Source: Acidobacteriota bacterium
GTDB lineage: Bacteria; Acidobacteriota; Terriglobia; Terriglobales; Acidobacteriaceae
Direction: 5' to 3'
Length of the DNA: 40,072 bases
NCBI GenBank assembly: GCA_003225455.1
Contig: QIAB01000015.1
Location: forward strand, 21,200-61,271
Position 1 is the first letter of the stretch; each line of letters begins with the position of its first letter. Shown in pieces: positions 1-8,622 of this stretch. The notes below the pieces were generated by a model. It made no database searches. It was not told the DNA's origin and saw nothing but the letters and a program-made list of their open reading frames with translations. A program made the translations under genes and the position numbers.

Positions 1-1
1 G

Positions 2-871
2 ATTGAAACTTTCCGCAAAATGCTCGGTCTGGGCGACGAGAACGCCCAGCGGGGATACCAGCAGATCATTGATACTTACCGCGAAGCCAGACAGTGGCAG
101 CAGGCTACTGACGTCGCCAAAGAGGCAGTACAGAAGCTGCCGAACGACCGTGGGCTAAAGATGGTCTATGCGTCACAGCTCGCCGACATGGGTCAGGCCG
201 ATACCGGTTTGCAGCAGGTAAAAGCTCTGCTGAAAGGCAAACCAGAGGACCGCGAGGTCTATATCACTCTGGCGCAGATGTACAGCCGCTTGAAGCGCTG
301 GTCCGATGCGGAAGAATCTCTCGACAAAGCCGAGCAGTTCTCCAGCAAACCGGAGGACAAGCAGTACGTTTACTTCCTCCGCGGCTCCATGTTTGAGCGC
401 CAGAAAAAATACGATCAGGCGGAAGAGATGTTCCGCAAGGTGCTCAGCGCTGATCCCGATAATGCCACAGCGCTGAACTATCTCGGCTACATGCTTGCCG
501 ATCGCGGCGTGAAGCTGGAAGAAGGTCTGAAGTTCATAAAGAAAGCTGTCGACCTCGATCCCGCGAACGGCGCTTATCTGGATTCGCTTGGCTGGGCGTA
601 TTTCAAGCTGGGAAAATACGAGCTCGCCGAAGATAACCTGCTTAAGGCTTCGCAGCACATTGGAACCGATCCCACCGTTCAGGATCATCTTGGCGATCTG
701 TACCAGAAAACCGGACGCCTGAAGCTGGCAGCCGTGCACTGGGAGCGCGCGCTGCAGGAATGGAATAAAGCCGTCTCCGCTGAAGTTGATTCAGCTGATG
801 TAGCCAAAGTGCAGAAGAAGCTCGAATCAGCCAAAGTCAAGCTGGCGAAGGAAGATCCGAACACCAAGTAG
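2..871 (+). CDS. TPR repeat protein, 5' end cut by the window
   Basis: The reading frame is open from the first bases, so the true start lies upstream and only the last ~290 residues are visible. The protein is built of tetratricopeptide repeats, helical pairs that serve as protein-protein interaction scaffolds. Typical TPR signatures are seen, such as ALNYLGYMLADRG and YLDSLGWAYFKLGKYELAE, each followed by acidic/proline turns (DPDNA, DPANGA). The last ~40 residues are a charged, Lys/Glu-rich tail. The spacing and the LGY/LGWAYFKLG signatures resemble large acidobacterial and deltaproteobacterial TPR proteins of unknown role. Partner and location cannot be told because the N-terminus, and any signal peptide, is missing. 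The next gene starts 47 bp downstream on the same strand. Confidence 0.85.
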   Translation: METFRKMLGLGDENAQRGYQQIIDTYREARQWQQATDVAKEAVQKLPNDRGLKMVYASQLADMGQADTGLQQVKALLKGKPEDREVYITLAQMYSRLKRWSDAEESLDKAEQFSSKPEDKQYVYFLRGSMFERQKKYDQAEEMFRKVLSADPDNATALNYLGYMLADRGVKLEEGLKFIKKAVDLDPANGAYLDSLGWAYFKLGKYELAEDNLLKASQHIGTDPTVQDHLGDLYQKTGRLKLAAVHWERALQEWNKAVSAEVDSADVAKVQKKLESAKVKLAKEDPNTK

Positions 872-918
872 TGCGAGCTGATCTGTCACATTGAATCAAT
901 CCACGCATCTATAGAAGT

Positions 919-1548
919 ATGGTGCGCCCTTTCAAACCATTCGTGTTCCTTGCTTGCCTGCTGCCCCTGGCCCGCCTGGGATGGAAAGCCTACATGGGCT
1001 TGCTGGGCGCCAATCCCATTGAAGTCATCACCCATTCGACCGGCGACTGGACGTTAATCTTCCTATTGATTACGCTCGCCGTTACGCCGCTCCGGAAGCT
1101 CAGCGGGCAGCTCTGGTTGATCCGCTACCGGCGCATGTTTGGCCTCTTCGCGTTCTTCTACGTAACGTTGCACTTTCTCACCTATATTTGGCTCGACAAA
1201 TCTTTCGATGGGCACGAAATGCTCGCCGATATTGCCAAACGTAAGTTCATCACGGTCGGCTTCACAGGATTCGTCCTTCTCATTCCTCTAGCTATCACCT
1301 CCACCAAAGGCTGGATTCGCCGCTTGGGTGGCAAGCCGTGGCAAATGCTACATCGCCTTATCTACGCCAGCGCCATCTGTGGAGTGATCCACTACCTGTG
1401 GCTGGTGAAAGCTGATATCCGCAAGCCGCTGCAGTACGGGCTGGTTCTGACTGTCCTGCTTGGTTATCGTGCTGTGAACTGGGCGTTGCCGAAGCTGAAG
1501 GCGCAGAAAGTGGCATCGCTGCCGGCAGGGACCGTACCCCAGGGCTAG
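919..1548 (+). CDS. msrQ: MsrQ, haem-binding membrane subunit of the MsrPQ methionine sulfoxide reductase
   Basis: A 209-residue polytopic membrane protein of the ferric-reductase-like YedZ/MsrQ family. In characterised systems MsrQ passes electrons from the respiratory chain through b haems to the periplasmic molybdoenzyme MsrP, which repairs oxidised methionines in envelope proteins. Visible support: about six hydrophobic segments, conserved histidines suited to haem ligation (His85 in YVTLHFLTYIW, His145 in WQMLHRLIYA, His158 in GVIHYLW), and the family signature THSTGDWTLIFLL. Length is normal for the family. No msrP lies beside it, so the partner must be elsewhere or just outside the window. 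There is no clear Shine-Dalgarno. A TATAGA box sits only a few bases before the ATG, which suggests a very short leader. Confidence 0.9.
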   Translation: MVRPFKPFVFLACLLPLARLGWKAYMGLLGANPIEVITHSTGDWTLIFLLITLAVTPLRKLSGQLWLIRYRRMFGLFAFFYVTLHFLTYIWLDKSFDGHEMLADIAKRKFITVGFTGFVLLIPLAITSTKGWIRRLGGKPWQMLHRLIYASAICGVIHYLWLVKADIRKPLQYGLVLTVLLGYRAVNWALPKLKAQKVASLPAGTVPQG

Positions 1549-1606
1549 AGTGCCCTATTAAAACGATTTACTTATCGTCCACAACCTTGTATTCTGGTTG
1601 CGCCCC

Positions 1607-2546
1607 ATGCCCCATTTCGACGTTACCCTGGCTGGTGAACTCCAACTTGACCTGATCCTTTACGGTGTTCCCGAAGAACTTCCCCGTGAGCGTGAACTGG
1701 TTGCAGACGGGATGATGCTGACCCTTGGCGGCTCATCCACCAACGCCGCCCACAACCTGGCAGCGCTCGGCTGCAGCGTTGGCTTTATCGCTCGCATCGG
1801 AGATGATCCACTTGGCCGTATCGCGATGCAGCGTCTCGCCAACATTGGTGTGGACGTCTCCCGCGTAAAGAGCGTTTCGGGTGCCACAAAAACCGGAATC
1901 ACCGTAGTTCTTCAACGCGAGAATTGGCGCAACATGGTCAGCTATCTCGGCACCATTTGCGAGCTTACTTTTGAGGATCTTGATCTCGATTATCTTGCCG
2001 ATTCGCGCCATTTCCATCTTTCTTCTTTCTACTTGCAAGGTGGATTGCAGCCACGCGTGCCTGAGCTTTTTCGCAGGCTCAAATCCGCTGGCCTAACGAT
2101 TTCTCTCGATACTAACGACGATCCTCTCGACTGCTGGCAGGGCGGGATTCTCGACGCTCTGCAGTTTGTAGATGTCTTCCTTCCCAATGAGCGCGAGGCG
2201 CGCAAGATCGCTGGCACCCGTCCAAAAACTTACATCAATCGTTCCGGTGGTTGTTGTGAAGCTCGGAGCTGATGGTGCGCTTGCACGGCGCGGCCATGAA
2301 ACTTTTCGCAGCCCGGCCATCGATGTTCCCGTCGTGGATGCAGTCGGCGCGGGAGACAGCTTTAATGCCGGATTCCTCTCGAAATACGTGCGTGGCGCTG
2401 ATTTGCCCTCCTGCCTCGCCGCAGGTAACGCTGCTGGCGCTCTCTCCGCGACGCGTCCGGGAGGAACTGAAGCGTTCACCGACCGCCAGTATATGGAGCA
2501 ATTCTTGGACGAGCACAGCCAGCCAACATCGCAAGCGATTAAGTAG
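1607..2546 (+). pseudogene. PfkB-family carbohydrate kinase, frameshifted
   Basis: Two overlapping frames together make one ribokinase/PfkB-type sugar kinase of ~310 residues. The first frame (1607 to about 2215) carries the N-terminal substrate lid and the GG motif (MLTLGGSSTNAAHNLAALG) and runs to the NEREARKIAG motif. It then turns to nonsense and stops at 2272. The second frame continues from about 2215 with KLTSIVPVVVVKLGADG and the catalytic anion-hole/base motif DAVGAGDSFNAGF. The usual 8-10 residues between these parts are missing, so a small deletion that is not a multiple of three is more likely than one lost base. An ATG at 1607 gives a better N-terminus than the TTG at 1598. A sequencing or assembly error remains possible. 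All catalytic motifs are still present across the two frames. Confidence 0.8.
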
Positions 2547-2580
2547 CCCCAGTCCCATAAATTCGTTGCATACTTTTCAA

Positions 2581-2680
2581 ATTGTCATCCTGAGTGGCCT
2601 TCAGGCCGCGAAAGACCTATGCATTTGGATTCGCAATACTTCGCAATACATAGATCCTTCGCTTCGCTCAGGATGACAAT
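2581..2680. repeat. Dispersed inverted-repeat element (ATTGTCATCCTGAG ends)
   Basis: A perfect 14-bp inverted repeat, ATTGTCATCCTGAG (2581-2594) and CTCAGGATGACAAT (2667-2680), encloses about 72 bp. The interior includes a second short inverted repeat (GGCCTTCAGGCC) and the phrase GATCCTTCGCTTCGCTCAGG. The same CTTCGCTCAGG / CTGAGCGAAG word recurs near 37.15-37.34 kb and in degenerate form near 38.05 kb. No coding potential. It fills most of the gap between the sugar kinase remnant and the lipoprotein gene. Likely a non-autonomous dispersed repeat (MITE- or REP-like); it may also fold as a terminator hairpin. Confidence 0.7.
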
Positions 2681-2825
2681 CTGAGCTTATGTTGCAAACT
2701 TACGGGACAGCACACTAGCCAGGGTGTATACAACCGTAATCCTCAGAACTTCCCGTTACGATCTGTGTTAAAAGGGTGTAATCATTCATCTCGGGGGAGA
2801 TTGCAGACTTGCTGCAACATTTGTT

Positions 2826-4286
2826 ATGAGACAACTGTTTTTCGCCTTGGGAATTTTGGGGATTGCGTTGTCTGTGGGATGTAGTTCTGGAAACCGTGGC
2901 CAGATTGTCGTTCCCCAGGGGAATTTTTCCAACGCCAGCCTGAGTGGGAGCTACGTTTACCAAATCGCGGGCAGGGACTTTGCCACGAGCAACGGTTCGC
3001 CGTATCGAGAGTCCGGGGTTTTTACTGCCGACGGTAACGGGCACATTACGACGGGTACAGACGACTTCGTTGAAGGAACCGGCGGTCCTACCAAAACCGG
3101 CATCACGGGAACCTATTCGATTGGCAACGACGGGATTGGAACCGTGTCACTCAGCAATGGCTTGAAATTCTCTATCACCCTGGTCAGGTGGACTAAGGCT
3201 TATCTGATCGAAGCAGACGCCGGTTTAAACGCCAGCGGACTGGTTGAAAAGCAGGACACGACCGCGATTACAAGCATCCCCAGCGGCACATTTGCGTTTC
3301 ACATTCATACGTTGAATGCATCGAATGCATCCCTTGTTCCCTCGGCGCGCGTAGGTGTGATGACCGTCACAAATGCTTCAGTGACGAACAGTGAAGAAGA
3401 TCTGAACACTAACGGGACTTTCACCACGCCAACGATCAAGAGTGGCTTTTTCAATATCCCATCTGCTGGACGCGGAGATGCGAACCTTGACGACGGCTCT
3501 GGATCGGTGAATTTCAAGTACTACATCGTAGACGCCAACAACATTCGGTTCCTCGCCAGCGACTCGGGTTTTGTAGGCAGCGGGAGCGCGGAAAAACAAA
3601 ATGGCACGCTGGCTCTCTCCGGGAGCTACGCCTTCGGCAGCAAGGGCGATACGAATAATTTTGGGATCGGCGGCGTTAACACCGTTGGCCGCTTCACCTC
3701 CGATGGTGCGAACGCCATTACAGGCGGCGTGATGGATTCTGTACAGGATGGCAACCAAACTCTCGCTGGCAATTTCAGCGGCAGCTTCTCTTCGGTAGAC
3801 ATAAGAGGCCGTACAGTCCTTACTTTGAGCGGCTTTACCAGCATTACCGAAGTCGTCTACGTCGTGAGTCCATCGCGAGGGTTTTTCTTGATAAACGATC
3901 CCAACAAAGTGGAAGATGGAACTCTAGATCTGCAACAAACGTCGTCGTTCTCCAATTCAACTCTCAGTGGCCAGTTCGCGTTTGTCAACGACGGGTTCGA
4001 CACTAGTCCTGACTTCATCGATCGCGTCGGCACCATGAACTGGGATGGCAACGGCAATATGACGTTCTACGAAGCTGTCAACAGTGGCTTGAGTGGCACT
4101 CGACTTCTGGGATTTTTTTCCGCAAGCTATTCAGTCGCGAGCAATGGACGCGCCACGGCAACAATAAGCAACGTTTCGTTGACTAATAATGATTTCGTGT
4201 TTTACCTGGTCTCCGGCAACGATGCTTACATTCTGGAAAATGACACAGGAGTGGAGATCAGCGGTGTAGCCAGCAAGCAGCCGTAG
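2826..4286 (+). CDS. Repeat-built surface lipoprotein of unknown function
   Basis: A 486-residue protein with a lipoprotein signal peptide: a hydrophobic stretch ends in a lipobox-like LSVGC, so Cys19 would be lipidated. The mature part consists of four related units of ~110 residues. They start near NASLSGSYVYQIAG, SGTFAFHIHTL, LALSGSYAFGSKG and STLSGQFAFVNDG. Units share the features SG-x-Y/F-F/V-F at the start, a DGNG-like turn, a YSV-type strand, and a G-x-x-EKQ or VASKQ end. The composition (Gly, Ser, Asn, Thr) suggests beta-rich extracellular domains. I do not recognise an enzyme. Proteins of this type are known as multi-copy families in Acidobacteriota. There is no Shine-Dalgarno at the ATG, but the signal peptide begins exactly there. 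Confidence 0.8.
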   Translation: MRQLFFALGILGIALSVGCSSGNRGQIVVPQGNFSNASLSGSYVYQIAGRDFATSNGSPYRESGVFTADGNGHITTGTDDFVEGTGGPTKTGITGTYSIGNDGIGTVSLSNGLKFSITLVRWTKAYLIEADAGLNASGLVEKQDTTAITSIPSGTFAFHIHTLNASNASLVPSARVGVMTVTNASVTNSEEDLNTNGTFTTPTIKSGFFNIPSAGRGDANLDDGSGSVNFKYYIVDANNIRFLASDSGFVGSGSAEKQNGTLALSGSYAFGSKGDTNNFGIGGVNTVGRFTSDGANAITGGVMDSVQDGNQTLAGNFSGSFSSVDIRGRTVLTLSGFTSITEVVYVVSPSRGFFLINDPNKVEDGTLDLQQTSSFSNSTLSGQFAFVNDGFDTSPDFIDRVGTMNWDGNGNMTFYEAVNSGLSGTRLLGFFSASYSVASNGRATATISNVSLTNNDFVFYLVSGNDAYILENDTGVEISGVASKQP

Positions 4287-4316
4287 TTTTCTCCCCACCC
4301 CAGCAGGCACTCGTCG

Positions 4317-5888
4317 TTAGCTTACTTGCCAAACTGTGTCCAACACGGTCCCATCTACCCACTTGACGACTGCCACCGGGCGGTCTCCCATTTTCGGACG
4401 CGCCGGCTTGCCGCCGCAGATTTTTTCAACCTCAGCTTTTATCTCCCGAATCGGCCGGATCGGCAGGTTTGAGCCCTTCATGGCATCTAGCAAATCTTGC
4501 CGCTGGGGATTAATGGCGATCCCTCGCTCGGTGGCTACTACATCGATCAATTCGCCCGGGCCAGTCAGCGTGGTTACCTCATCCACGATCACAGGAATGC
4601 GATCGCGAAACGAGGGTAGCGCAAGAATCGTGCAGCCCGCTTCGAGGCAGTTCTGCCACCCACCTATTCCATGCAGCAGCCGGCCATCGGAGTGCGTGAC
4701 CACGTTGGCATTGAAATTTACGTCCACTTCCGTCGCCCCCAGCACTACGGCGTCAACCATCGAGGCGAAATTTCCTTTGCCGTGGTAGTTGTATGACGTG
4801 AATGGTGAGGTCGCCACGTGTCGCGGATCGCTGGCAATCGACCTTACGCCATCCAGATCGAACGTCTGGCCATCGAGGATGTAATCCGTCAGGCCTTCCT
4901 GTAAAAGATCAACCAGATATTTCGTCGATCCGCCGCGCACGAATCGCGCCTTCACTCCATCTTCTTTCATCATGCGCCGCAAGTAATCCACAAATGCCAG
5001 CGCAATGCCACCCGCGCCCGCCTGAAACGAAAACCCATTACGCATGATCCCCGACTCCCGTAGAAAGCGCGCCACGAACTCCGCAATACGAATTCGGTCT
5101 GGTGATCGCGTAATCTGCGTCGTTCCAGAAACAATTTTTGCCGGATCGCCAATCGAACCCACTTCGACCACAAAATCCACGTTGTTGCCCTGAATCTGCC
5201 ACGGAACGCAAGGGAACGGAACCAGATTGTCGGTCACAACGATTACGTGATCCGCGTACATGGAATCTGCCAGAGCAAAGCCAAGGGAACCGCATGCCGA
5301 CCTGCCGTGGGAGCCATCTGCATTTCCGAACGGATCAGCCGCGGGAGCGGCGATTGCCGCAATATCAATGTGCACTTCGCCGTCCTGCACCGCCTGCCAG
5401 CGACCGCCGTGCGAGCGCAGAACACCCATGCCGCGCATCTTGCCCTGCGTGCAGTAGTCACCCAGCGGCCCGTTCATTGAGCCTTCGATGTGATGGATTA
5501 CCCCTCTTTCCATGAGTTCGATCGCACCCTTCTGTGATGGAAAAGACGCGCTGGGAAACCACGTCAGATCTTTGACCCCAATTCTCGCCGCAGCTTCAAG
5601 CGCCATCAGAGCAACGCGATCTCCATCGCGTAAATGGTGATGATTCGAAATCACCATTCCATCGCGCAGCCCGCATTCGCGCAGCGCAGTTTCGAGGTCA
5701 ACCACGCGTTTATCGCCATCCTTCCGATAATCTCTGCTGGAGCGCACCGGAGGCGCCCCCTTCCGTCCATTTGGTCCGTACTTGCCGACGCCCAGATAAG
5801 GCACCTGCGCATGCCCATTCACCACGGCAGGCACCATTCGCCCCGCCGCATTCTGCGCCAGCTCAACTTGTTCCTGTGTCTTCGGCAT
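4317..5888 (-). CDS. citF: Citrate lyase alpha subunit homologue (citrate CoA/ACP-transferase)
   Basis: A 523-residue protein that aligns along its whole length with CitF, the subunit that exchanges acetyl-ACP for citryl-ACP. Visible family segments are LRDGMVISNHHHLRDGD, SHGGRWQAVQDGEVHIDIA, ACGSLGFALADSMYADHV, GFSFQAGAGGIALAF, VDVNFNANVVTHSDG and the C-terminal VAVVKWVDGTVLDTVWQV. Length matches known CitF (~510). GGAGG lies 8 bases before the ATG and fixes the start. It follows sucA on the same strand after 85 bp, so co-transcription is likely. The ACP subunit (citD), the lyase subunit (citE) and the prosthetic-group genes are absent here. It may therefore act as a free-standing CoA transferase rather than as part of a normal citrate lyase; that is an inference. 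Confidence 0.88.
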   Translation of the reverse strand: MPKTQEQVELAQNAAGRMVPAVVNGHAQVPYLGVGKYGPNGRKGAPPVRSSRDYRKDGDKRVVDLETALRECGLRDGMVISNHHHLRDGDRVALMALEAAARIGVKDLTWFPSASFPSQKGAIELMERGVIHHIEGSMNGPLGDYCTQGKMRGMGVLRSHGGRWQAVQDGEVHIDIAAIAAPAADPFGNADGSHGRSACGSLGFALADSMYADHVIVVTDNLVPFPCVPWQIQGNNVDFVVEVGSIGDPAKIVSGTTQITRSPDRIRIAEFVARFLRESGIMRNGFSFQAGAGGIALAFVDYLRRMMKEDGVKARFVRGGSTKYLVDLLQEGLTDYILDGQTFDLDGVRSIASDPRHVATSPFTSYNYHGKGNFASMVDAVVLGATEVDVNFNANVVTHSDGRLLHGIGGWQNCLEAGCTILALPSFRDRIPVIVDEVTTLTGPGELIDVVATERGIAINPQRQDLLDAMKGSNLPIRPIREIKAEVEKICGGKPARPKMGDRPVAVVKWVDGTVLDTVWQVS

Positions 5889-5973
5889 TAAATTGCCTCC
5901 GTCAAGCCAGACTACGGCAACCTCAACTGGTTGATGGACGGAGTTCCTCGTCTCAGGAATTTTAATAGCCTCT

Positions 5974-8466
5974 TCAGATCTTTGTCGTAAACGCCAGCGT
6001 CAGCAATGTCTTCTGCTCGACTTCATGCGCTTTCGCGGATCCCGTTGATGGGCTCGCGCTCGCCGAGCGCTTGACCGAAAGGACCGATCGGCTTCCCGAA
6101 AGATGGCGCAAGCGCGGCAGCAGGTAAAAGAGAGCGCCCATATTCGCAGGCTCTTCCTGCACCCAAACGATGTCCCGCGCTGAAGCATGCTGCTGGATTG
6201 CTTCTGTCAACTCGTGCTCCGGGAACGGATATAACTGTTCCAAAAACAGGACAGCCGTCGAGCGATCTTTTCTCTTCTGCCGCTCCATCCGTAGCTCGTG
6301 CCCGATCTTCCCCGTACAGATCAAAATGCGCTGGGCATCGTTTACTTCGGTATCCGGCAACACTGGCAAAAATCGTTTGTGCGTGAAGTCTTCAATCGGT
6401 GAGTTTGCATCCGGATGCCGCAACATGCTTTTTGGCGTGAATACTACCAACGGCTTGCGCCAATGACGCAGTGCTTGCCGGCGTAACAAATGGAAGTACT
6501 GGGCCGCATTCGATGGCTGGCAAATCTGGAAGTTGTCGCGGGCCGCCAGTTGCAGAAATCGTTCGATGCGCGCGCTCGAATGCTCCGGCCCCTGGCCTTC
6601 GTAGCCGTGAGGCAGCAAAAGTACCAGGCCGGAGAGCAAGTTCCATTTGTCTTCACCCGCGCTGACGAACTGATCAATTACTGCCTGCGCCACATTCGCG
6701 AAATCTCCGAATTGCGCTTCCCACAATACCAGCGCCTCGGGATAGTCTCGGCTGTAGCCGTACTCAAACCCGAGCACGCCTGCCTCTGACAGAGGCGAAT
6801 TGTAGATCTCGCATCGGGACTGTCCTTCGGAAATGTGCTCCAACGGCACATACTCGTGTTCGTCTTCGATATCGACCAGCACAGAATGTCGCTGATTGAA
6901 TGTCCCGCGGCGGGTGTCCTGTCCAGTCAGGCGAACTGGAATCCTCGCCTTCACCAGACTTGCAAACGCCAGCGCTTCGGCCATTCCGTAATCAACGGGA
7001 CGTTTTCCGGTCCCCATTTCTCCGCGCTGTTCCAGCAGCTTTTTCACCTTGGGATGAATGTGGAATTTTTCGGGGTACGCGGTCAGCCGTTCCGTCAGCG
7101 CTCGCAACTCTTCGCTCGATAGCCCTGTATCAACTTCATACTGCGGTTTGTAGCGCCCGCCCTTGAATTGGTCCCAATACTTTGGCAGCTCGCGCAGGAC
7201 TGGTTTCTTCGTTAACGAAGCGGCTTTTTTCTGCGCAGCTTCATACTCGGCGCGCACCTGCGCGACCCGCTCCTCAACATTTTCCGCTCCGATGTCCTCG
7301 GCATAGACCTCCCACAACGGCCGGTGCTCTTTGATTGCCTTATACAACAGCGGTTGGGTTACCGTGGGATCATCCACTTCGCTGTGCCCATGCCGCCTGT
7401 AACCGATCAGGTCAATCACCACATCGTTTGCGAACGTGTAGCGATACTCCAACGCCATTCGGCCGGCGCGGATTACGGCGTCCACATCGTCGGCATTCAC
7501 ATGAAAGATAGGAATCGACTGCCGGCAGGCAAGCTGCGCGGAAAAGCGCGATGAATGCTCTTCGTTGTAGAGCGTGGTGAATCCAAGCAAGTTGTTGGCA
7601 ATGATGTGCACTGTGCCGCCGACGGTGTACGCTTTTAAATCCGCCATATTCAGCGTCTCTGCGGTAATGCCTTGTCCAGCAAATGCAGCATCGCCGTGAA
7701 CAAGCAGGGGCAAATATTTTTGCCGGCCATCCTCTCCGGCACGGTCCTGCTTGGCCCGCGTGCGCCCTACGGTTACCGGATCGACGGCCTCCAGGTGACT
7801 GGGATTCGAAACCAGATGGATGTGGATTTTGGCCCCGCTCCGGGTTTCGTACTCCCCGGTTGCCCCCATGTGATATTTCACGTCGCCACTGCCGAGCACG
7901 CTGCGTGGGTCGACATCTTCGAATCCAGCAAAAACCTCTTCTGGCGCGCGCTTGGCCACCTGCACGATCACGTTCAGCCGTCCTCGGTGGCTCATGCCCA
8001 TTACGAGTTCGATCGCGCCACGCTCGCCCGCTGCCTCGATTATTTCGTCTACCAGCGGGATCAGCGCAGCGATTCCCTCCAGCGAAAATCGCTTGCTGCC
8101 GAGGTAACGCTGCTGCAAGACCTGCTCAAATAACTCGGCCCGAATCAACTGATCGAGCACGTGCTCCTGATCGACCTCTGGCTGCCGTCCCTCCATGCGG
8201 TCCTGAATCCAACGGCGGCGCTCCAGATCAGCAATGTGCGAGAACTCGACACCGATGGTTCCGGAATAGACGCGCCGGGCTTCCCGCGCAAATTCATCGT
8301 CAATCTGCAGCTCAGGATGCGGCTCAGGCTTGAAGAACCCCAGAGGATCGAGATCGGCTTCAAGATATCCCCAACGCCGGAACGCATCGAACACACGCTC
8401 CCGCTCGGCGTTCGGAGCGCCGAACTCGCGACCGGCTTCCGCCGCAGTTTTGGTCAAAGTGCCCAT
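5974..8466 (-). CDS. sucA: 2-oxoglutarate dehydrogenase E1 component
   Basis: A thiamine-diphosphate E1 enzyme that decarboxylates 2-oxoglutarate in the TCA cycle and hands the succinyl group to the E2 lipoyl enzyme. Conserved segments include ANLDPLG-like LEADLDPLGFF, IGVEFSHIADLERRRWIQ, MGMSHRGRLNVI, VKYHMGATGEYE, VSNPSHLEAVDPV, GDAAFAGQGITAET, the cofactor-loop NNLLGFTT, IFHVNADD, YRRHGHSEVDDPTVTQP and YSRDYPEALVLWEAQFGDF. An ATG at 8466 gives 830 residues; an upstream TTG at 8529 would add 21. Either is about 80-100 residues shorter than E. coli SucA: the N-terminal segment that contacts E2 is missing. E2 and E3 genes are not in the window. The gene is divergent from the histidine kinase. 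Confidence 0.93.
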   Translation of the reverse strand: MGTLTKTAAEAGREFGAPNAERERVFDAFRRWGYLEADLDPLGFFKPEPHPELQIDDEFAREARRVYSGTIGVEFSHIADLERRRWIQDRMEGRQPEVDQEHVLDQLIRAELFEQVLQQRYLGSKRFSLEGIAALIPLVDEIIEAAGERGAIELVMGMSHRGRLNVIVQVAKRAPEEVFAGFEDVDPRSVLGSGDVKYHMGATGEYETRSGAKIHIHLVSNPSHLEAVDPVTVGRTRAKQDRAGEDGRQKYLPLLVHGDAAFAGQGITAETLNMADLKAYTVGGTVHIIANNLLGFTTLYNEEHSSRFSAQLACRQSIPIFHVNADDVDAVIRAGRMALEYRYTFANDVVIDLIGYRRHGHSEVDDPTVTQPLLYKAIKEHRPLWEVYAEDIGAENVEERVAQVRAEYEAAQKKAASLTKKPVLRELPKYWDQFKGGRYKPQYEVDTGLSSEELRALTERLTAYPEKFHIHPKVKKLLEQRGEMGTGKRPVDYGMAEALAFASLVKARIPVRLTGQDTRRGTFNQRHSVLVDIEDEHEYVPLEHISEGQSRCEIYNSPLSEAGVLGFEYGYSRDYPEALVLWEAQFGDFANVAQAVIDQFVSAGEDKWNLLSGLVLLLPHGYEGQGPEHSSARIERFLQLAARDNFQICQPSNAAQYFHLLRRQALRHWRKPLVVFTPKSMLRHPDANSPIEDFTHKRFLPVLPDTEVNDAQRILICTGKIGHELRMERQKRKDRSTAVLFLEQLYPFPEHELTEAIQQHASARDIVWVQEEPANMGALFYLLPRLRHLSGSRSVLSVKRSASASPSTGSAKAHEVEQKTLLTLAFTTKI

Positions 8467-8622
8467 AGATTTACCACTAGCATAAAGGATGAGGCTGTGT
8501 GCTTGCTGGATTCCAGGCTCAGCTAGCAACTGCGTCTAACGCAGACCGACGGAAAGCCACCCGGATTCGCGTCTTCATTCCCAAATTGCTTCCCTCCTGA
8601 ATTGATACCGTTTTTCAAGCCA

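Noticed and set aside
2172-2272. Programmed ribosomal frameshift in the PfkB gene
   Set aside because: There is no slippery heptamer or following structure at the junction, and linker residues are missing, so a deletion is simpler.
5247-5515. Several plus-strand frames antisense to citF
   Set aside because: Arg/Pro/Ser-rich translations with no family features, lying wholly inside a well-supported gene.
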